From NCBI GenBank assembly GCA_003024785.1, contig PUQB01000368.1, positions 124,001 through 188,000 of the forward strand: a DNA stretch of 64,000 bases, given 5' to 3'. The position numbers were made by a program, and so were the translations under genes. This DNA is from Selaginella tamariscina. Lineage: Eukaryota > Streptophyta > Lycopodiopsida > Selaginellales > Selaginellaceae. Below, piece by piece: positions 24,551 to 38,712 of the stretch; position 1 is the first letter of the stretch, and each line of letters starts with the position of its first letter. The notes beneath the pieces were generated by a model, which was not told the origin of the DNA, ran no database searches, and saw only the letters and a list, made by a program, of their open reading frames with translations.

Positions 24551-25411
24551 CTCTAGATGTCAGAGTTTTTACTCGAAGGGCCACCACATGGCAACATGTG
24601 GCTGCTAGGTGGCCATCCGGTGTCATAACCCTGTATGAGCAGCGCTAAGTCTCCCAGAACCACCCCAATGACCCCTAGGGTTAGACTCTAATGTCCAAGT
24701 GGACAGGAGACTTAGGGTTTATCCTAAGTCTCCCTAGAATGTCTACCCCCAGAACCTTTGAGGGATAACCCTAGTTGACTTAGGGTTTAGCCTAAGTCTC
24801 CCTAGAGTGTCTGCCCCCAAAACCCTTGAGGGATAACCCTAATTGACTTAGGGTCCTGCCCTAAAAGACCTAGACAGGCTCATGCCTTAACCCCCATCAA
24901 GGAGACGTGTGTTCCACACATACCCTCAATAGGGTTAAAGCATCACCTTACATCTTGAGGAATCGCCCTCAATTAAGTACAACCCCTAAAATGACGACGA
25001 GGGGTATCTTGACCCACAACTAATCCCTAAGGGTCTGAATGGCCAAGTCATACCCTGGCTCTAGGGTTAGTACCTAGAGAACACACGAGTGTCCGCATTC
25101 AGCGACACGAGTGATCCCCTAAGCATTCCTTAGAGGCTAAGGTTGGAAAACCCTAACCCTTATTCCCCAAAGGGAACCATGCCTATGTCTAAGAAGACCC
25201 TCGTTAAGGAGCTTAGGTTGTTCAACCCTCAGACATGCTCCCACATCCTGAGAACAAACACCCTTAACCATGTGTGCCAGTAAGCACACTTGGCAAAGAG
25301 ACCTAACCTCCCTTGGGCATGTGCCCAAGGCTTGGCCCTAGTCCTAAAACACGAACATGTGCTTGTCAGGTTCACCAACCCCTCGGCCTTAGGCTCGAGA
25401 CACGACCCCGT

Positions 25412-26032
25412 TGTCACAACCCGATACAGAATACAGGATTCCGGATACATGACATGGGTTGCAGGACTTTCCTACAGGATTCCGGATACAGGATATGGGT
25501 TGCAGGATTTTCCTACAGGATATTCCTACCAGAATTCCGGACACAGGATTCGATTGCAGGATATTCCTATAGGATATGCCACAGGATATGCCTAGAGGAT
25601 AAGGGACATGTGGACTCATCTTAGCCTCTGCATGCATGCAATCACTTTTGCATGCATGCAACCACTTTTGCATGCATGCCTAGATTAGCTCTTGGAGTTG
25701 TGAGCAAAAAGCTCCGACCTAATTATTGTACAATCAGTTACTATCAACACCAGTCTTACTACGATCAATTTCGTCTTGTCTTGTTCTCGTTTTGTTTCCT
25801 GTCCTGTTCCTGTCTCGCTCCTGTTTCCTGTCCTACCCCTGGATCCTATCCTGCTCCGGGATCCTGTCCTGTTCCTGTCTCGCTCCCGGATCCTACCCTG
25901 ATCCTATCTTGCTCTTAGATCCGTCCTGTTCCTATTTCCAGTTCCTGTCCTGCTCTCGGTCCTGTTCCTGAGTCAGGCCTTCCTGTCCTTGGAATCCTGT
26001 TCCCTTCCTGGTTCCTGGATCGTGGCTTGACA
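25412..26032 (+). mobile_element. Solo LTR of the chromovirus family, nested
   Basis: Begins TGTCACAACCCGATAC and ends GGCTTGACA, flanked by target duplication CCCGT (25407-25411 and 26033-26037). At 621 bp it is slightly longer than the two LTRs of the chromovirus at 8.4-13.8 kb and lies in the opposite orientation to them. It shows the family was active after the LARD solo LTR landed. Confidence 0.92.
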
Positions 26033-26465
26033 CCCGTGGGTCATGCCCTGAGTGTTGCACTTGTATGAAACCCATCCTAGTGTCACATGTGTGTGTGGCA
26101 CCGTTTCACAGGACAAGGCTATCTTCATAGCCCCCCCTTAGAGACAAGAGTTAGACCTGGTACCACGATCGTGGTTCACCAGATGCCAACTATTAGAGCC
26201 CACACTCGGATACCCCTTTGGGAACATGTCTGCCTGAGAGCTCATCCCTTGAAACAGAGTCTTAACGATTACCCAGATGTGCGAGTGGGTTACCGGACGA
26301 AAGGAGTTGGCTAACTCCCTGGATGTGGCGTACCCGGGCACTGCAATGTAGATTTGCCAATGATAAGGGTAGGCTACCCCTAACGTGTGATGTACCCTGC
26401 GGGCGAGTGGGACACGGCATAGCGAGTATGCCTTGACGACATGAGACGAACCCATGCCGACGGGG

Positions 26466-26576
26466 AGCACACCTGTCAATGAAATCGGAAGTTTCATGAC
26501 ATTTCCAAGGCACTTTGGTGTTGCAACGAGCTTTGGAATGCTGGTCTTTGAATGATCCATCTTGTCATGGATCAAG
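26466..26576 (-). pseudogene. Captured fragment of the DUF7869-type gene
   Basis: The reverse complement matches 4823-4932 of the transposase-like gene with only one substitution and one single-base length difference visible. The piece covers the LIHDKM motif and reads on as HSKTSIPK. It is absent from the two LTRs of the related full element, so it was gained by this LTR lineage. The near identity means the capture is recent or the source copy is recent. Confidence 0.9.
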
Positions 26577-27106
26577 GAAGGAACTAGAGACCTTTTAGTC
26601 TCTGGCATGCTTGCCCCACTCCTTCTCTACCTTATTTATGTGATGGAGCCACCCCCCCTAAAATGCTGTTCTAATAAGTGGGCTGGCACAGAAATCTATC
26701 CCCAATGCAAAAGAGACGATGAGTTTATCCAATTGACCCAATCGACCCCATCAACCCCTAAACCCTACCCCAAGGGGTTTAGGGAATGGGGTTGGATCGA
26801 CCCTAGGGTTAGGTCAAACCTACAAGTGTTTTTAAACATATCTGACACGCCGAACTCACCGAAGCCAACCAGAAATCCAACTGGGACACGAATCGCCGAG
26901 AGGGGGCTTTCTAGAAGGTAAGTGCTAGCTTCGCCTAGAGTTTCTTGTAAATACCTAGTGACACCCGGTCGGACCATCACTAGATACTCAAGTGCACTAT
27001 GCGGGCCTGTTTCTTACACCCTCTAGGGTCTGTCAACGGACTCGGTAAGTAACAACAGTCAATGTCCAAAGTAAAGAGGAGTTATAGTAAAAACTATGAC
27101 ACTAGA

Positions 27107-28250
27107 GGTCTTAGAGGTCCTTAAAGAGGCTCATTTGGGCATGGTAAGAGGCTAGTTCATAGAGAATATAACAATAAAGAAAATCCTTTAAGCAAGGTTA
27201 TGGTGGCTTACCATATAACAAGATGTAAGTGAGTATGGTAGAGCATGTGACAAATGCCAATGTGCACAATTGTCCCCAAAGGAACAAAAGCAACCTTATA
27301 CCCTAGTTTCTCACTAGAACATTTCCAAAAGTGGAGAATGGATTTTATAGGACCTATTAATTTTACGAGTTCAAAAAGAAACCAATATGTATTGGTGTTA
27401 ACGGATTATATAACAAAATGGGTAGAAGTAGAGCCCATGAGGAAGGTTGACACGTATAATACAACACATGTTATATATAAGTGCGCTATGGAATTCTTAA
27501 GATTGTGAGTGATAGGGGATTGCATTTCATTAATAAAACGATAGATATGTTTATGAAGGAGTTTATAATAAAACATAAGAAGTTAACACCATATTACCCT
27601 TAGGGTAAAGGACATGTAGAGCTTTCAAACAAAGTTCTTAAGAATGTTTTAAGAAAGGTAATTAAAGAAAATAGAAAGGATTGGGATGAAAAACTATCAA
27701 AAGTTCTTTAAGCCTATAAAACAACCCATAACATATGGACTAAAGGTCATAACTCTTATTGAGTATATTGTGCCATCCTTAAAACTTGTTGTTCAATATA
27801 ATATATGATGGAAGGAATCATTGGCAAATCATTTAATAGAGCTAGAAAGGTTGGATGAGCTAAAAATGGATGCCTTATGAACAATATAAATAATTCAAAG
27901 AAGAAAAAAGGCTTAGCTCGATAGGAAGAGATATGGAAAGGAGTTTAAGGAAGGGACCTTGTCCTCTAGTATAGAAAAAAGGTCGATGAAATAAATAAAA
28001 AACTTAACCTGAATTGAATAGGTTCTTTTTAGATTAAATTAGTAAATGAAGAAGGTGTTGTGGAGTTATAAACATTGGAAGGGGAGAACATTGAATGAAT
28101 GGTTAACACAAATAAGTTAGAAGAAATACAAATGGCAAGATAATGTTATAGTAAACAATATTTTTATTCATTCAAGAGGCATATCCTTTCTACCATTCTA
28201 CATTAATTAAATTTAGAGTTTTCTAAAGTGTGTAGTGAGACAAAGAAGGG
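27107..28250 (+). mobile_element. Old Ty3/gypsy fossil, integrase part
   Basis: The plus strand resumes the old gypsy with an integrase zinc-binding-like region (HLGMVRG, then CDKCQ, about 27127-27270) and catalytic-core-like sequence (KWRMDFIGPIN, YITKWVEVEP, about 27330-27450). It is heavily decayed. Together with 13790-17078 it makes one interrupted element. Confidence 0.8.
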
Positions 28251-29009
28251 AATGTCGCCTACAAGAAATTATAGGGAGTTGGTAAATACTAGAAGGTAAG
28301 AAATTATGATAGGTGCAACCAAATAGGATTTTTCTCTAAAAATTGAGAAGGTCTTAAAGGAATTGGATCTATGGACATATGTTGAAATCCTAAAAGATGA
28401 AGAGCCCCATGAGGAATAGTGTTTCACACTAGTCATACTTATAGAAAAGGTCAATCAATTTTGTCATGTATATGAAAGAGAAAAAACTCTTCAAGCCTGA
28501 TTCAAAAGGTTTTTTTTTCTTCTCCTGGCTGAAGCTGAGGTGAAGGTAAATAAGGTTTACTTGATAACGTATTTGAATGAGGGTAAACAATATGTTAACA
28601 AAATTGGTCTCAAGCTTTTAAATATAGTGGAGGAAGCTCAATTGGTGGTGAACTTTATCATCAAGGCCTTTGAGTTTTGTACTTTCCACATTACAATGTC
28701 TAATCTAGTGATGTCTTGTATGAAGGGCTGAAGGAGAAGAGGCTAGTGGGTATTTGCTCAAGAGCATGATGCATAAATTGTAGAAGCATGGTGAGCAATC
28801 ATCCATGATAGCATTTACTTGGGTGCAAGTGATTGCAAACTATGTGTGGCAGTATGGAGTTGACCACACACGAATGAAGCAAGTATAGAGAGAGAGAGAG
28901 AGAGAGAGTAGCTTTTGAAATGGCAAGCTAAACGAAAGGAGCCAAAAGCGAAATGCAATGAGCTCAAGTCCAAGACGAAAGAGTTGGGTAGTGATTCTCT
29001 CATGGAGGT
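28251..29009. other. Unresolved stretch, probably gypsy 3' region
   Basis: Short open frames (for example 28540-28731) match no family I recognise. A (GA)n run lies at about 28888-28908. From context this is probably untranslated sequence or LTR start of the old gypsy element. Confidence 0.4.
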
Positions 29010-29395
29010 AAAGAAGCAAGTAGGGAAGACTAAGAAATCCTTACTGAGAGGACAAACAAATGGAAATTTTGAAAGGAAAAAAAAAAGGATGATGTGGCAA
29101 AAGAGGGAGTATAGAAAGGTAGTTAAGGGTAGGGAGAAGGAGTCTCTATGCTTATTCTTTTGTATTCATGTTATGAAAGAAGGTGCATATTGTGTGTAAT
29201 TATATATACATCTGCTAGAAGTATATATAAATTACACACAATATGCACCTTCTTTCAATAAAGCAATAGTTTAAAGATTAGAAGTGATATATATATATTG
29301 GAGAACAAGTAAATATGAAAAAGTTAATCTTTTCTAATGTTGGGGGAAGGTGATGGTTGAAAAAAAAAAAATGGGCTTTTTCATTTAACATGTAT
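29010..29395 (+). repeat. Right member of the old direct-repeat pair (old LTR?)
   Basis: Pairs with 7390-7770. It also contains a local inverted repeat near 29175-29255, where GAAAGAAGGTGCATATTGTG is followed by its near reverse complement. Confidence 0.45.
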
Positions 29396-31171
29396 CATTG
29401 CCAATGCAAAACAATTGACTATGTTAATTAAAATTAAAGAAATACTAACTGCATATCAATCAAAATAACCAACATAAGTGGAGACAATTAACTTAAGCAT
29501 ATTTGTGAAACTGAAAGTGACAAAGAAAGAAAAGAAGGGGACCTAGAGATAAAGAAAAGTGTATATTTTAAATTTTTTTTTCTCTTTTCATTCTTTTTTC
29601 TTTATTATTTTTGTTTTGCATTATTGTTATGTAATAACTTTTTGGAACACATCTCACATCACACTTTACAATGAGAAATTGAATCAACATTTACAAGTTA
29701 CTAGTCTTATTTCTCTTCCTCCTTAGTCCAACCTTTAAAGTGTTCGTTCATCATTGGCTTGCACATTTTCTTAATATTGCAACATATCATAGTTAAATAA
29801 TTAAATATCATACATGTCTTTTGAATATTATTCTTTAGTTGTTTAATAATTCTTTATCACTATTTGTTTTTTCAATAGTTTAATAATTATTCACCACTGA
29901 TCTTTTAATAAACGAATAACATTGATTTGATAAAGTTTTTAGTGATGCATTTTTAAATACAGTTGTTTAGTTCATATTAAGGAATTTGAGTACATCATTT
30001 TTAAAAAGTGGCTCATATGTTCATTTAATTACAAGAGATTAGGCTTAAATTGAAGAAACTCAAATTTGTTTTTGGCACAGTTGAAATAATGTATTTAGGA
30101 TACATGATTTCACATGAAGCGTTAAGACCCATTTAAGAACAAATGTTCGATTTTTATGATGGTTTTTTGGTAAGATTACATATTTAAGACGTTTTTATTT
30201 TACTTCGGTTAGTTAATTTTTATTAGTTCCAAAAGTATTTAATGTCTCTTTCGATTCTTCATTATCCAAATTTATATTGTTTGCTTAAAATATGTATAAA
30301 TGTTTATGAAATTAATATTGTTGAAATGTAAATTAAAGATATTGCATCTCAAATCTAGAGTGTTAAACTACATTGTGGGTTTATAAGCATCTTCATGTGT
30401 ATTTTTATGGATCTTGTACACTTTTGGAGTGTGATAGTGTAGTTGTTTTTGTTTTGTTAAACTTATTAAAATAACTTATCAAATGGACTCTTCAGCTCTA
30501 ATTGTATAACTTTAAAATTAAATAATCCTAATGATAATATGGTGAACATTGATGTTCTTTTTTTAGTTCCTTATATAATATTCGTTAATCAATTAGATCT
30601 TGTGATTTCATTATCACAAATGTCTCAAAACCCAAAAAATAAATGCTTAGATTTAACTTAGTTGTTTAGTACTTATTAATTATTCAATTCTTATTTATTT
30701 TATTTGTGGCTCAATTTTTTATATTTGATGATGTGATTTATTTTATTGGCATAAATGTTATAGTTTCACTATGCTTGATAACTAGATTTTTATTTTTAGA
30801 TATTTCACAATATATCATGATTTACTACTTTCTAATGAACATTTTAAATATTAACAAACTTTGATAAATTTGCAATGTTCTATAATATAAATTATCTATT
30901 ATGTTAGGTTCAAAATTTTTTATAGTAAACTAGTGTTTAACATCAATATAGTATTCAAATTTGTGACATGAGATTTAATTAATTTTTTTTTTGCCTTTAA
31001 TTATTCAAAGTAAACAGATTTTGAATCATAATGAATATGCCTTTATTATTAAAGTTTTAAAAGTTCTAAGTTTGTGAATGAAAATATAGTCATATATTTG
31101 ATTCGCATATTGACGTGGCGGGGTTCAAGTGGTTGACGGTTTTCGCGGGAGAACTTTTAGGGTTTGAGGAT
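29396..31171. other. AT-rich spacer with a faint RT trace
   Basis: There is no host gene. A short plus-strand trace at about 29960-30140 reads MYLGYMISHEALRP, the end of a gypsy-type reverse transcriptase, so another very old element lies here. The rest is A/T-rich without clear structure. Confidence 0.55.
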
Positions 31172-32183
31172 ATGGGTTTTGATGACAAGGATTTGCGCGC
31201 TTGGAATGTGAGGGATTCCGGCGAACTATGGAGGAAATCCTTCCGCCTAACGCCAGCTCCACGCACGGTATGTTCAAGCGTGTGTGTTAATACACGCACG
31301 CATAATCACTTAATGTATCAAGAAATCTCCAGTATATATGTGAAACAAAATAATTGAATACATATATAACTTATATAAACGATATATATATTTTTATATA
31401 TAATTTCCGCTTGAAAATGTACTAGAAAATCTCCAACAGTTGGATACTTTCTCTCTCTCCACACACACACACACACACACAAACACAAACACATATTGCT
31501 TATAGAAATGATGAAATAAAATCTTCCTAAGTTATTATGATATTGTTTTACCTTGCAGAAGTTAAGAAAAGTGGTACATTTTTACAGAAGAGTTTACAAA
31601 AGCTGCCTCCACGCTCACCCAGAACTACAAGGAATTTAATACCTCCTGTAAGTTCTTAGTCTTCATTATATAATAAAATGATGCTACAATTTATACAATA
31701 AATAATATACCACTGCCTTATTCATATACATGTGTATATATACATAAGAGAATATAAGCATTCTATTGTATTTAATTTTCTTTAGGCAAATGAACCCAAG
31801 TTGGAGCTTACCATTTATAGCTTGTCACCACGCTCAAGCATTTCAAGTTCACCACGTAACTATGGCAGACCCTCCAAGGTAGTTTGATGTAACACACACA
31901 ACACACGTGTGTGTGTGTGTGTGCGCGCGCATTTACGTTCGCATATATATAATTAAATTATGTATTTTGCTGTTTTTTCTTGTTGGAATGCAGTTGGATC
32001 CTGTACAAACAACATCAATATCAAAGGTATGTATGTATTATCGAATAAGTCAATCTTAAATAACATGTAGCATTTCTAACTTAATATAACTGGTTCAGCT
32101 GGATTTGGATCAGTTACAAAGGAATAAAGAGGAGAGTACCAGAACAAACGAAGAGCAAACCAAGTACACACACACAAATATAA

Positions 32184-32278
<95 letters not shown>

Positions 32279-34871
32279 TCGTTTATGCATACAGACGTAT
32301 TTGTGTTTATGTATTCTCAATATATATGCATTATGTAGGGGTGAAGAAGATGATGATGAAGCAGGCTTGTTTTCGACAATTAATTTGGATAATCAGAAGG
32401 AGCTGCTCACTGATGAATCCGAGATCGACTTTTGGGATTGCCAGAGGGAGGAAGAAGAATCAACTTACAGGTAACTTTTATTATGTAAATCTATGGATGT
32501 GCATGTATTTAAACTTAAGTTATTCAAATTATCATATGTTTATATAATAAGTTTGATTTGATGTAAAAACTAAGTACAATTTAAAGTTACATAAGTTTCT
32601 AAGATATTAATAATCAATTGTAGTTATTAATTTGACTATATAATATATTGTTTAATTCTTTTTTTTTATGTTTAATTAATATACAGAGGCTCGCTGCGAG
32701 ACGACACGGTGACGATAACGTTGAATGGTGAACGTGTTGTGATGCAAACTAATATTGCATATCAACATGAGCAGGAGCTTTCAGGATATGCCCAGGCATC
32801 TAGAGAGTACTTAGAATCTCAGCAACATGTCATGGAGTATTTTGATAATCTTCAGGTATTTTAATCAAATATTTATTTTATATAGTACATTATTAATTCT
32901 TAACATACTTCAAAGGAAAATGATCAGAAGAAGGAGAATGTTGATACTGAACCCATGACCACTACACCCTACGTATTTGCAGGTTTTGTGTGTGGGCGTG
33001 TGCGTGTGTTGCAATATACTACCTTAAATCAAATAAAGATTGTTATTATTTAAATTATTTATTATTATTAATACTATTGCTTTTAATTATTTAGAAGAAG
33101 AGAGACAAGAACAAGTTCCAACGTTTATGGTTTCACCTAAGAGGAGGTGGCCAGGGTTCCAAGAACACCAAATCGTGCTTATAACCTTTCAAGCAGTGGC
33201 TCTGGTATAATATACATCATGTGTATATGTGTGTGTTTATATACATATATAGACGTGCGTGCGTGCATGTGTGTGTGCATAACATAAAATTCACATAAAG
33301 TCTCTACACAACTTCCTAACTCTTCAAAACATTAATCAATGTTTGTTTCATTATAAAACACCACCAACTTGTTTAATATCTATTGTGTGTATGTACGTAT
33401 GTATGTGTATACTGATGTATTTTATAAATTTGAATGTCAGTGGACGGTGATCTATCTGCTAGAAGCATTTGTAGCAACAAGAGCAGTAGCCGGAGGTCAA
33501 AACACTCGAGACCACTACCAAAGGTAGCCTTAAAATCTGTTGTGAAGAAGCCCAAGAACAAATCAGGTGATTAATTACGCTAAACATCACTTAATAATTA
33601 TAATAATTATAATGTATAGTTCACATTTATGTAGATTCAATGGAGGAGTCGGAATATAGAGTAGACCAAAGTAAGTGTATGAACGTAAAAAAAAAACTTA
33701 TGTATTAATTATTAATATTTTAAACATACATTTTAAAGAATATTTTTTCTTTAAATATATATTATTTAAAAAAATATTTTTTTATATTAAAAATATTAAT
33801 TAAATAATTAAAATTGTTAATTATTAAGAAAATGGACTATAGACGTTCCCATTTTAGTTATAACGTTAGTCATATTAATAATATATAACATATAATAACT
33901 ACATTTTATATAAAGCTATATAATAATTATATAACTTTATATGTTTAACTATTATCTCACTTATACATTTGTCCAGAAATAATGGAGGTTTTGGAACCCC
34001 AAGCGCTCCAAAGTAAGATTCTTGAGTTTAATATGAACTACTATTAATAAATAATTCCTTAATACATTACCTTATAATATAGTCTAGATTATGTATATAT
34101 TTTAATATCATATTGCGCTATTTCTGCAGACACAACAGATGCTTTGGAACAAAATGTAGATCAAAGTAAGTTTTTGAAATGTTAATGTAATACATGACAT
34201 TAACATTAATATCTACTTATACATACTATTATACTGATTAATACTTCAAAATAAAATATCAGTGTTAATATTTGATAACATAATTAATTATCACATATAT
34301 ATGTATATATATATATATTATAACGCAAATGTGAATTCATACTCAGTAGTTTTATTCACCTGACTGCTGATTTTTAATAGAAACAGAGGAGGTTTTGCAA
34401 CAAGAAGTGGATCAAAGCAAGATCACAAGCGGTAATGTGCTTAACTTAATAGCAAATAATTATCATATAATAAATAATATAAATTTCTATAAAATAATAT
34501 GTCATTTGAGTAATATATAATTAAGCTAAACTAATTATAGTATTTACTTCATGTAGATACAACAGAGGTTTTGGAACAAGAGACTAACCCTACTGAAGAC
34601 ATCAAACCACAAGAGTTAGAAGAAAGGTATAAACGATGAACCACACACACATAATATATTTAATTTATGTACTTAATTTCTATATTAATATATATTTTTA
34701 TTTTATTAAGTTCTGTATCCAGGGAAAGCGAAACCAGAAATGCGGGGCCTGATACAGCCATGTGAGTTTTTGTTTATAGCATGACCATTGGTTTTAATAC
34801 ATGTATATACATCATTGTATATACTTATATTAATATATACAGGATATACTTCCATATGCATGAACACACAC

Positions 34872-34913
<42 letters not shown>

Positions 34914-35226
34914 CCATGTGCAGTGCGCAAGAGGACGAATGTGTGAGAGAAGAAAACGGAGAACGGAACTCTCTTTCAGCTGAGAAGTTTTGTAGCATCA
35001 TATCATTTTTAAAGCAAGTGGAAAATCCAAAATCAGGTACTAAAATAATATTTAATTAATAATAATTAGATAATAATGGTAAGGTTAATATATTTAATAA
35101 TTAATTTAATTTTAGGTGAGCATTATTCTCCGAGAACTGTTCTTGAACAGGACGATACTGTTTCTATTGCTGACTCTACATACACAACTACTTCTGTTAA
35201 TCCACATGAAGGTATATTTTGTGTGT

Positions 35227-35266
<40 letters not shown>

Positions 35267-36126
35267 TAATAATAATGTGATTTATAGGTGATTATAAGGT
35301 GAAATTACCAGATTCAGCTTTCAGTGGGATTAAGAATAAAATACAGGAGCTTAAGGATAAGATAATGAAGCAGAAAGAGCGTATTCAAGAGCTTGAAACT
35401 GAAAAAGAAGATATAAAATCAGACAAGAACAAAGAACTTACCTTGTAAGTATTTAATAATATTACAATATTATTGTTTTAACTATATACATATATATTAA
35501 TTTGTTTATACTTATCTAATACTATGTTCAGATATGTTTACTAACATAACACTTGTATATATGTTTATATACTTTTTATCGTATATGTATACATAATCTC
35601 TCTCTCACACACACAAATACACATACACGCACGCACGCACATTACACTAATATCCATTTAGTATTTTGGCAGAGAGAGGGAGAAATATTCTAAGGAACTA
35701 CAAGAGCAAGCACAGGAGTACAAAGGAGCAATTAAGAAACACATATCTATAAGCGAGAAATTAATGAAAGATAAGGAGGTACTGTCTGAGAGATGCTGTA
35801 GCCTTTCCATGGTTGAAGCTAAGGTATGTTTAACGAGCAATATGCATATTTAAAACTTAAAACTCTAGTTAAGTTTCATATTTAATATAATCAATGACAA
35901 CCAGTTAAGCTTGTAAGAAATTAAACTTTAAAACTTTTGTTTCTCAATGTGTACCAATTCTGGTTGTTTTTGTTTGTTCAAACATGAATTATTCTTATTG
36001 TTAGCTTAGAATAGTTTGTTATGAAAACAAACTACATTATAATGAACGTATTAATTATGGTCTTTTCTTGATAGTTTGAAGAGAAGATGAAAGCTGCTAA
36101 AGAAGAGTGGTCCAAACAGTTGAAAA

Positions 36127-36164
<38 letters not shown>

Positions 36165-37154
36165 GTGTGTCTGTGTGTGTTATTGATTAAATAATTAGAC
36201 TTTTTTTAAACTTTATTTCTTTTGCAGCAAAAGGAAGCTTGGAATGCAGGTGAGAAAGCAAGGCGTGATGCGTGGATTGAAAAAAAAACTAAGGAAATTA
36301 AAGAAATGACAATTGTGGGGCTGGAGCCTCATATTGAAGGTATCCACGAGGTACGGATACACACACACACACACGTACGCGTATGGTGTGTATATTTGTA
36401 TGAGCATACAGACACTTATATACACGTTTTTATATCTGTATATGTGTTGCATGTAGATTTCTCTGTTCAAGTATTGTTGTGTTTGTGTGTGTCCTATATT
36501 CATATTCTTAATAAGAAAGAAATCACACACACACACACACACACACAATATGTTTATTTATAATTTCTTTATACTACAGAACCATAGGAGAGAAATAGAG
36601 GCCTTAGAAGAATGCCATAGTGAAGACTTAAGAAAGCAATTGCAAAAGCAAACCATTAAACACCGTGAAGAGATGTCCGAGCTGCGAGCCCAAATGTTAA
36701 AGGTTAGATTATTAGTATTATTATTAATAATTAGTATTAAGAATGATTATGTAATATTTTTTTTAGGAAAGAGATGAGCTGCTGGATAAGGAACGTCTTG
36801 CAGCACATTCTAGAATCAATGAAATGGCTGAGAAGTAAGAACATAAGTGTAGTGCATATAAGTATACACTATAAATATATATGTATACTTATATTATATA
36901 TATTGTTTATATTTTAATAGATGGTTAAGTTTGCATTTAACTAAATCAATCTATATATTAACGTGTTTAATACGTGATTAGATATGAGCAACAATCTTTG
37001 CAACAAAGGATGCGTATTGCAAGTGACCTAGCTTTACAACTTGAACGTTCAGAGGCCAGCAGAAGAGATGATAAACAGTATACACAGGAACTACTTGCAA
37101 GGTGCCAGAAAGAAGCTGCAGAAAGGTGTGTATGTCTCTCTCTCTCTCTCTCTT

Positions 37155-37214
<60 letters not shown>

Positions 37215-38241
37215 ATGTTTACAGAGAGGAAGCTCTTAGAAGACAACATGAACGGGTGGTTGAGAATATACAGAGCAAAGTACAAGCAGAGATGTCTGGA
37301 CTTAAGTTATCAATAGAAACGGAGAAGTCTGAATGGCAACAAACACTTAATGAGCGTGTTATTAGAGAACTTAGATTAAGAGAACCTGAAATCGAAGCCA
37401 GGTGTGTGTGTGTGTGTGTGTATAAGCACGTGTACGTTTGGTTCATGTAATTCTCCTGAGTTACTGTCCTTACGGAGAGAGAGAGACGTACACATACATA
37501 TATAGTAGGAACACACACACACACACACACATTTATATATGCATACATACAGATGTTTGGAGGAACGTAATAGGGAGATTGAGATAATAATAGACAAGCT
37601 GGAGAAGGAAAAAGATAACTTAATTGCGGATCATAGAAGAGAGAGAGCTGTTAGAGTGGATGAACTTCTTCAAGAGAAGAAAATCCTACTTAAGAAGCTT
37701 AAGGATACTGAGGCCACCTATATGGACCTTTGCAAGAGTTCCCTCGAGGCAAGCTAACACTATGTGTGTGTGTGTATATATACTCTTTATTTGTATGCAG
37801 ATGTGTCTATGTATGTCTATAAGCAACAATTCATATGTTGTTATATGTCTTTATGTGTGTGTGTGGAGATGGACCTTCGTTGAACATTGATGCACATTGG
37901 TTAAGCTGTAGTTAAATAAATATGTAGAAAGATATATATACACAAACTTGTACACGCATATGTGTTTTTTTTTTTTTTCAAAAGTTTTTTTGTTTTGATA
38001 TATGTTACGAGTGCATAAAATGTATATATGTAGATATATTTAAGTTTGATGTGTATAGAGTGTACATATGTATGTGTGTGTGTGTGTGTGTGTGTATTAT
38101 GCAGGCGAAGGCACATGCAGATGCCGAGCGTTCTGAGATAACTTCTAGAACGGATGAGCTACGGGCAGAATTGCTAGGCCAATCTGCAGTCATAAACCAG
38201 CTGAAAAACCAGGTAAAATCGCATGTGTGTGTGTGTGTGTA

Positions 38242-38280
<39 letters not shown>

Positions 38281-38379
38281 TGTTTAATAAACTTCCAGGA
38301 TTTACTTCCAGTGTCTCTGTGGAGTTTTATTGTTGATACATCTTATTACTAAATGTTTAAGTGAAGAATAACAAGATTG

Positions 38380-38412
<33 letters not shown>

Positions 38413-38660
38413 AAATGTATCAATGCAGATTGGAAGCGAGAAACGAGAGGCAGCTAAGGAACATGAGAAACTTGAATCGTGCATTGCAAAACAGGAGCAG
38501 CACATTAAATCTACGCAATCCGAACTACACAAGTCACGTGCTGAAGTAGAACAGCTCCGTGTACGAAAGGTACATATGTGTTTCAATACGTATGTATTCT
38601 TGATGTATACATACACGTATGCATATGTATTCTTCTCTTACTCTCTCTCTCTCTCTCTAC

Positions 38661-38712
<52 letters not shown>

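Larger units (their letters stand above)
24558..27101 (-). mobile_element. Solo LTR of the LARD-like family
   Basis: A more diverged single LTR of the same family as 17079-18819, with its own target duplication CTAGA (24553-24557 and 27102-27106). It contains two foreign pieces: a chromovirus solo LTR (25412-26032) and a 111-bp DUF7869-gene piece (26466-26576). No internal region accompanies it. Confidence 0.88.

Noticed and set aside
25290-25971. Open frames of about 80-100 residues in the 25.3-26.0 kb region
   Set aside because: They are translations of the degenerate short repeats of the nested chromovirus LTR, with equivalents in all its copies.
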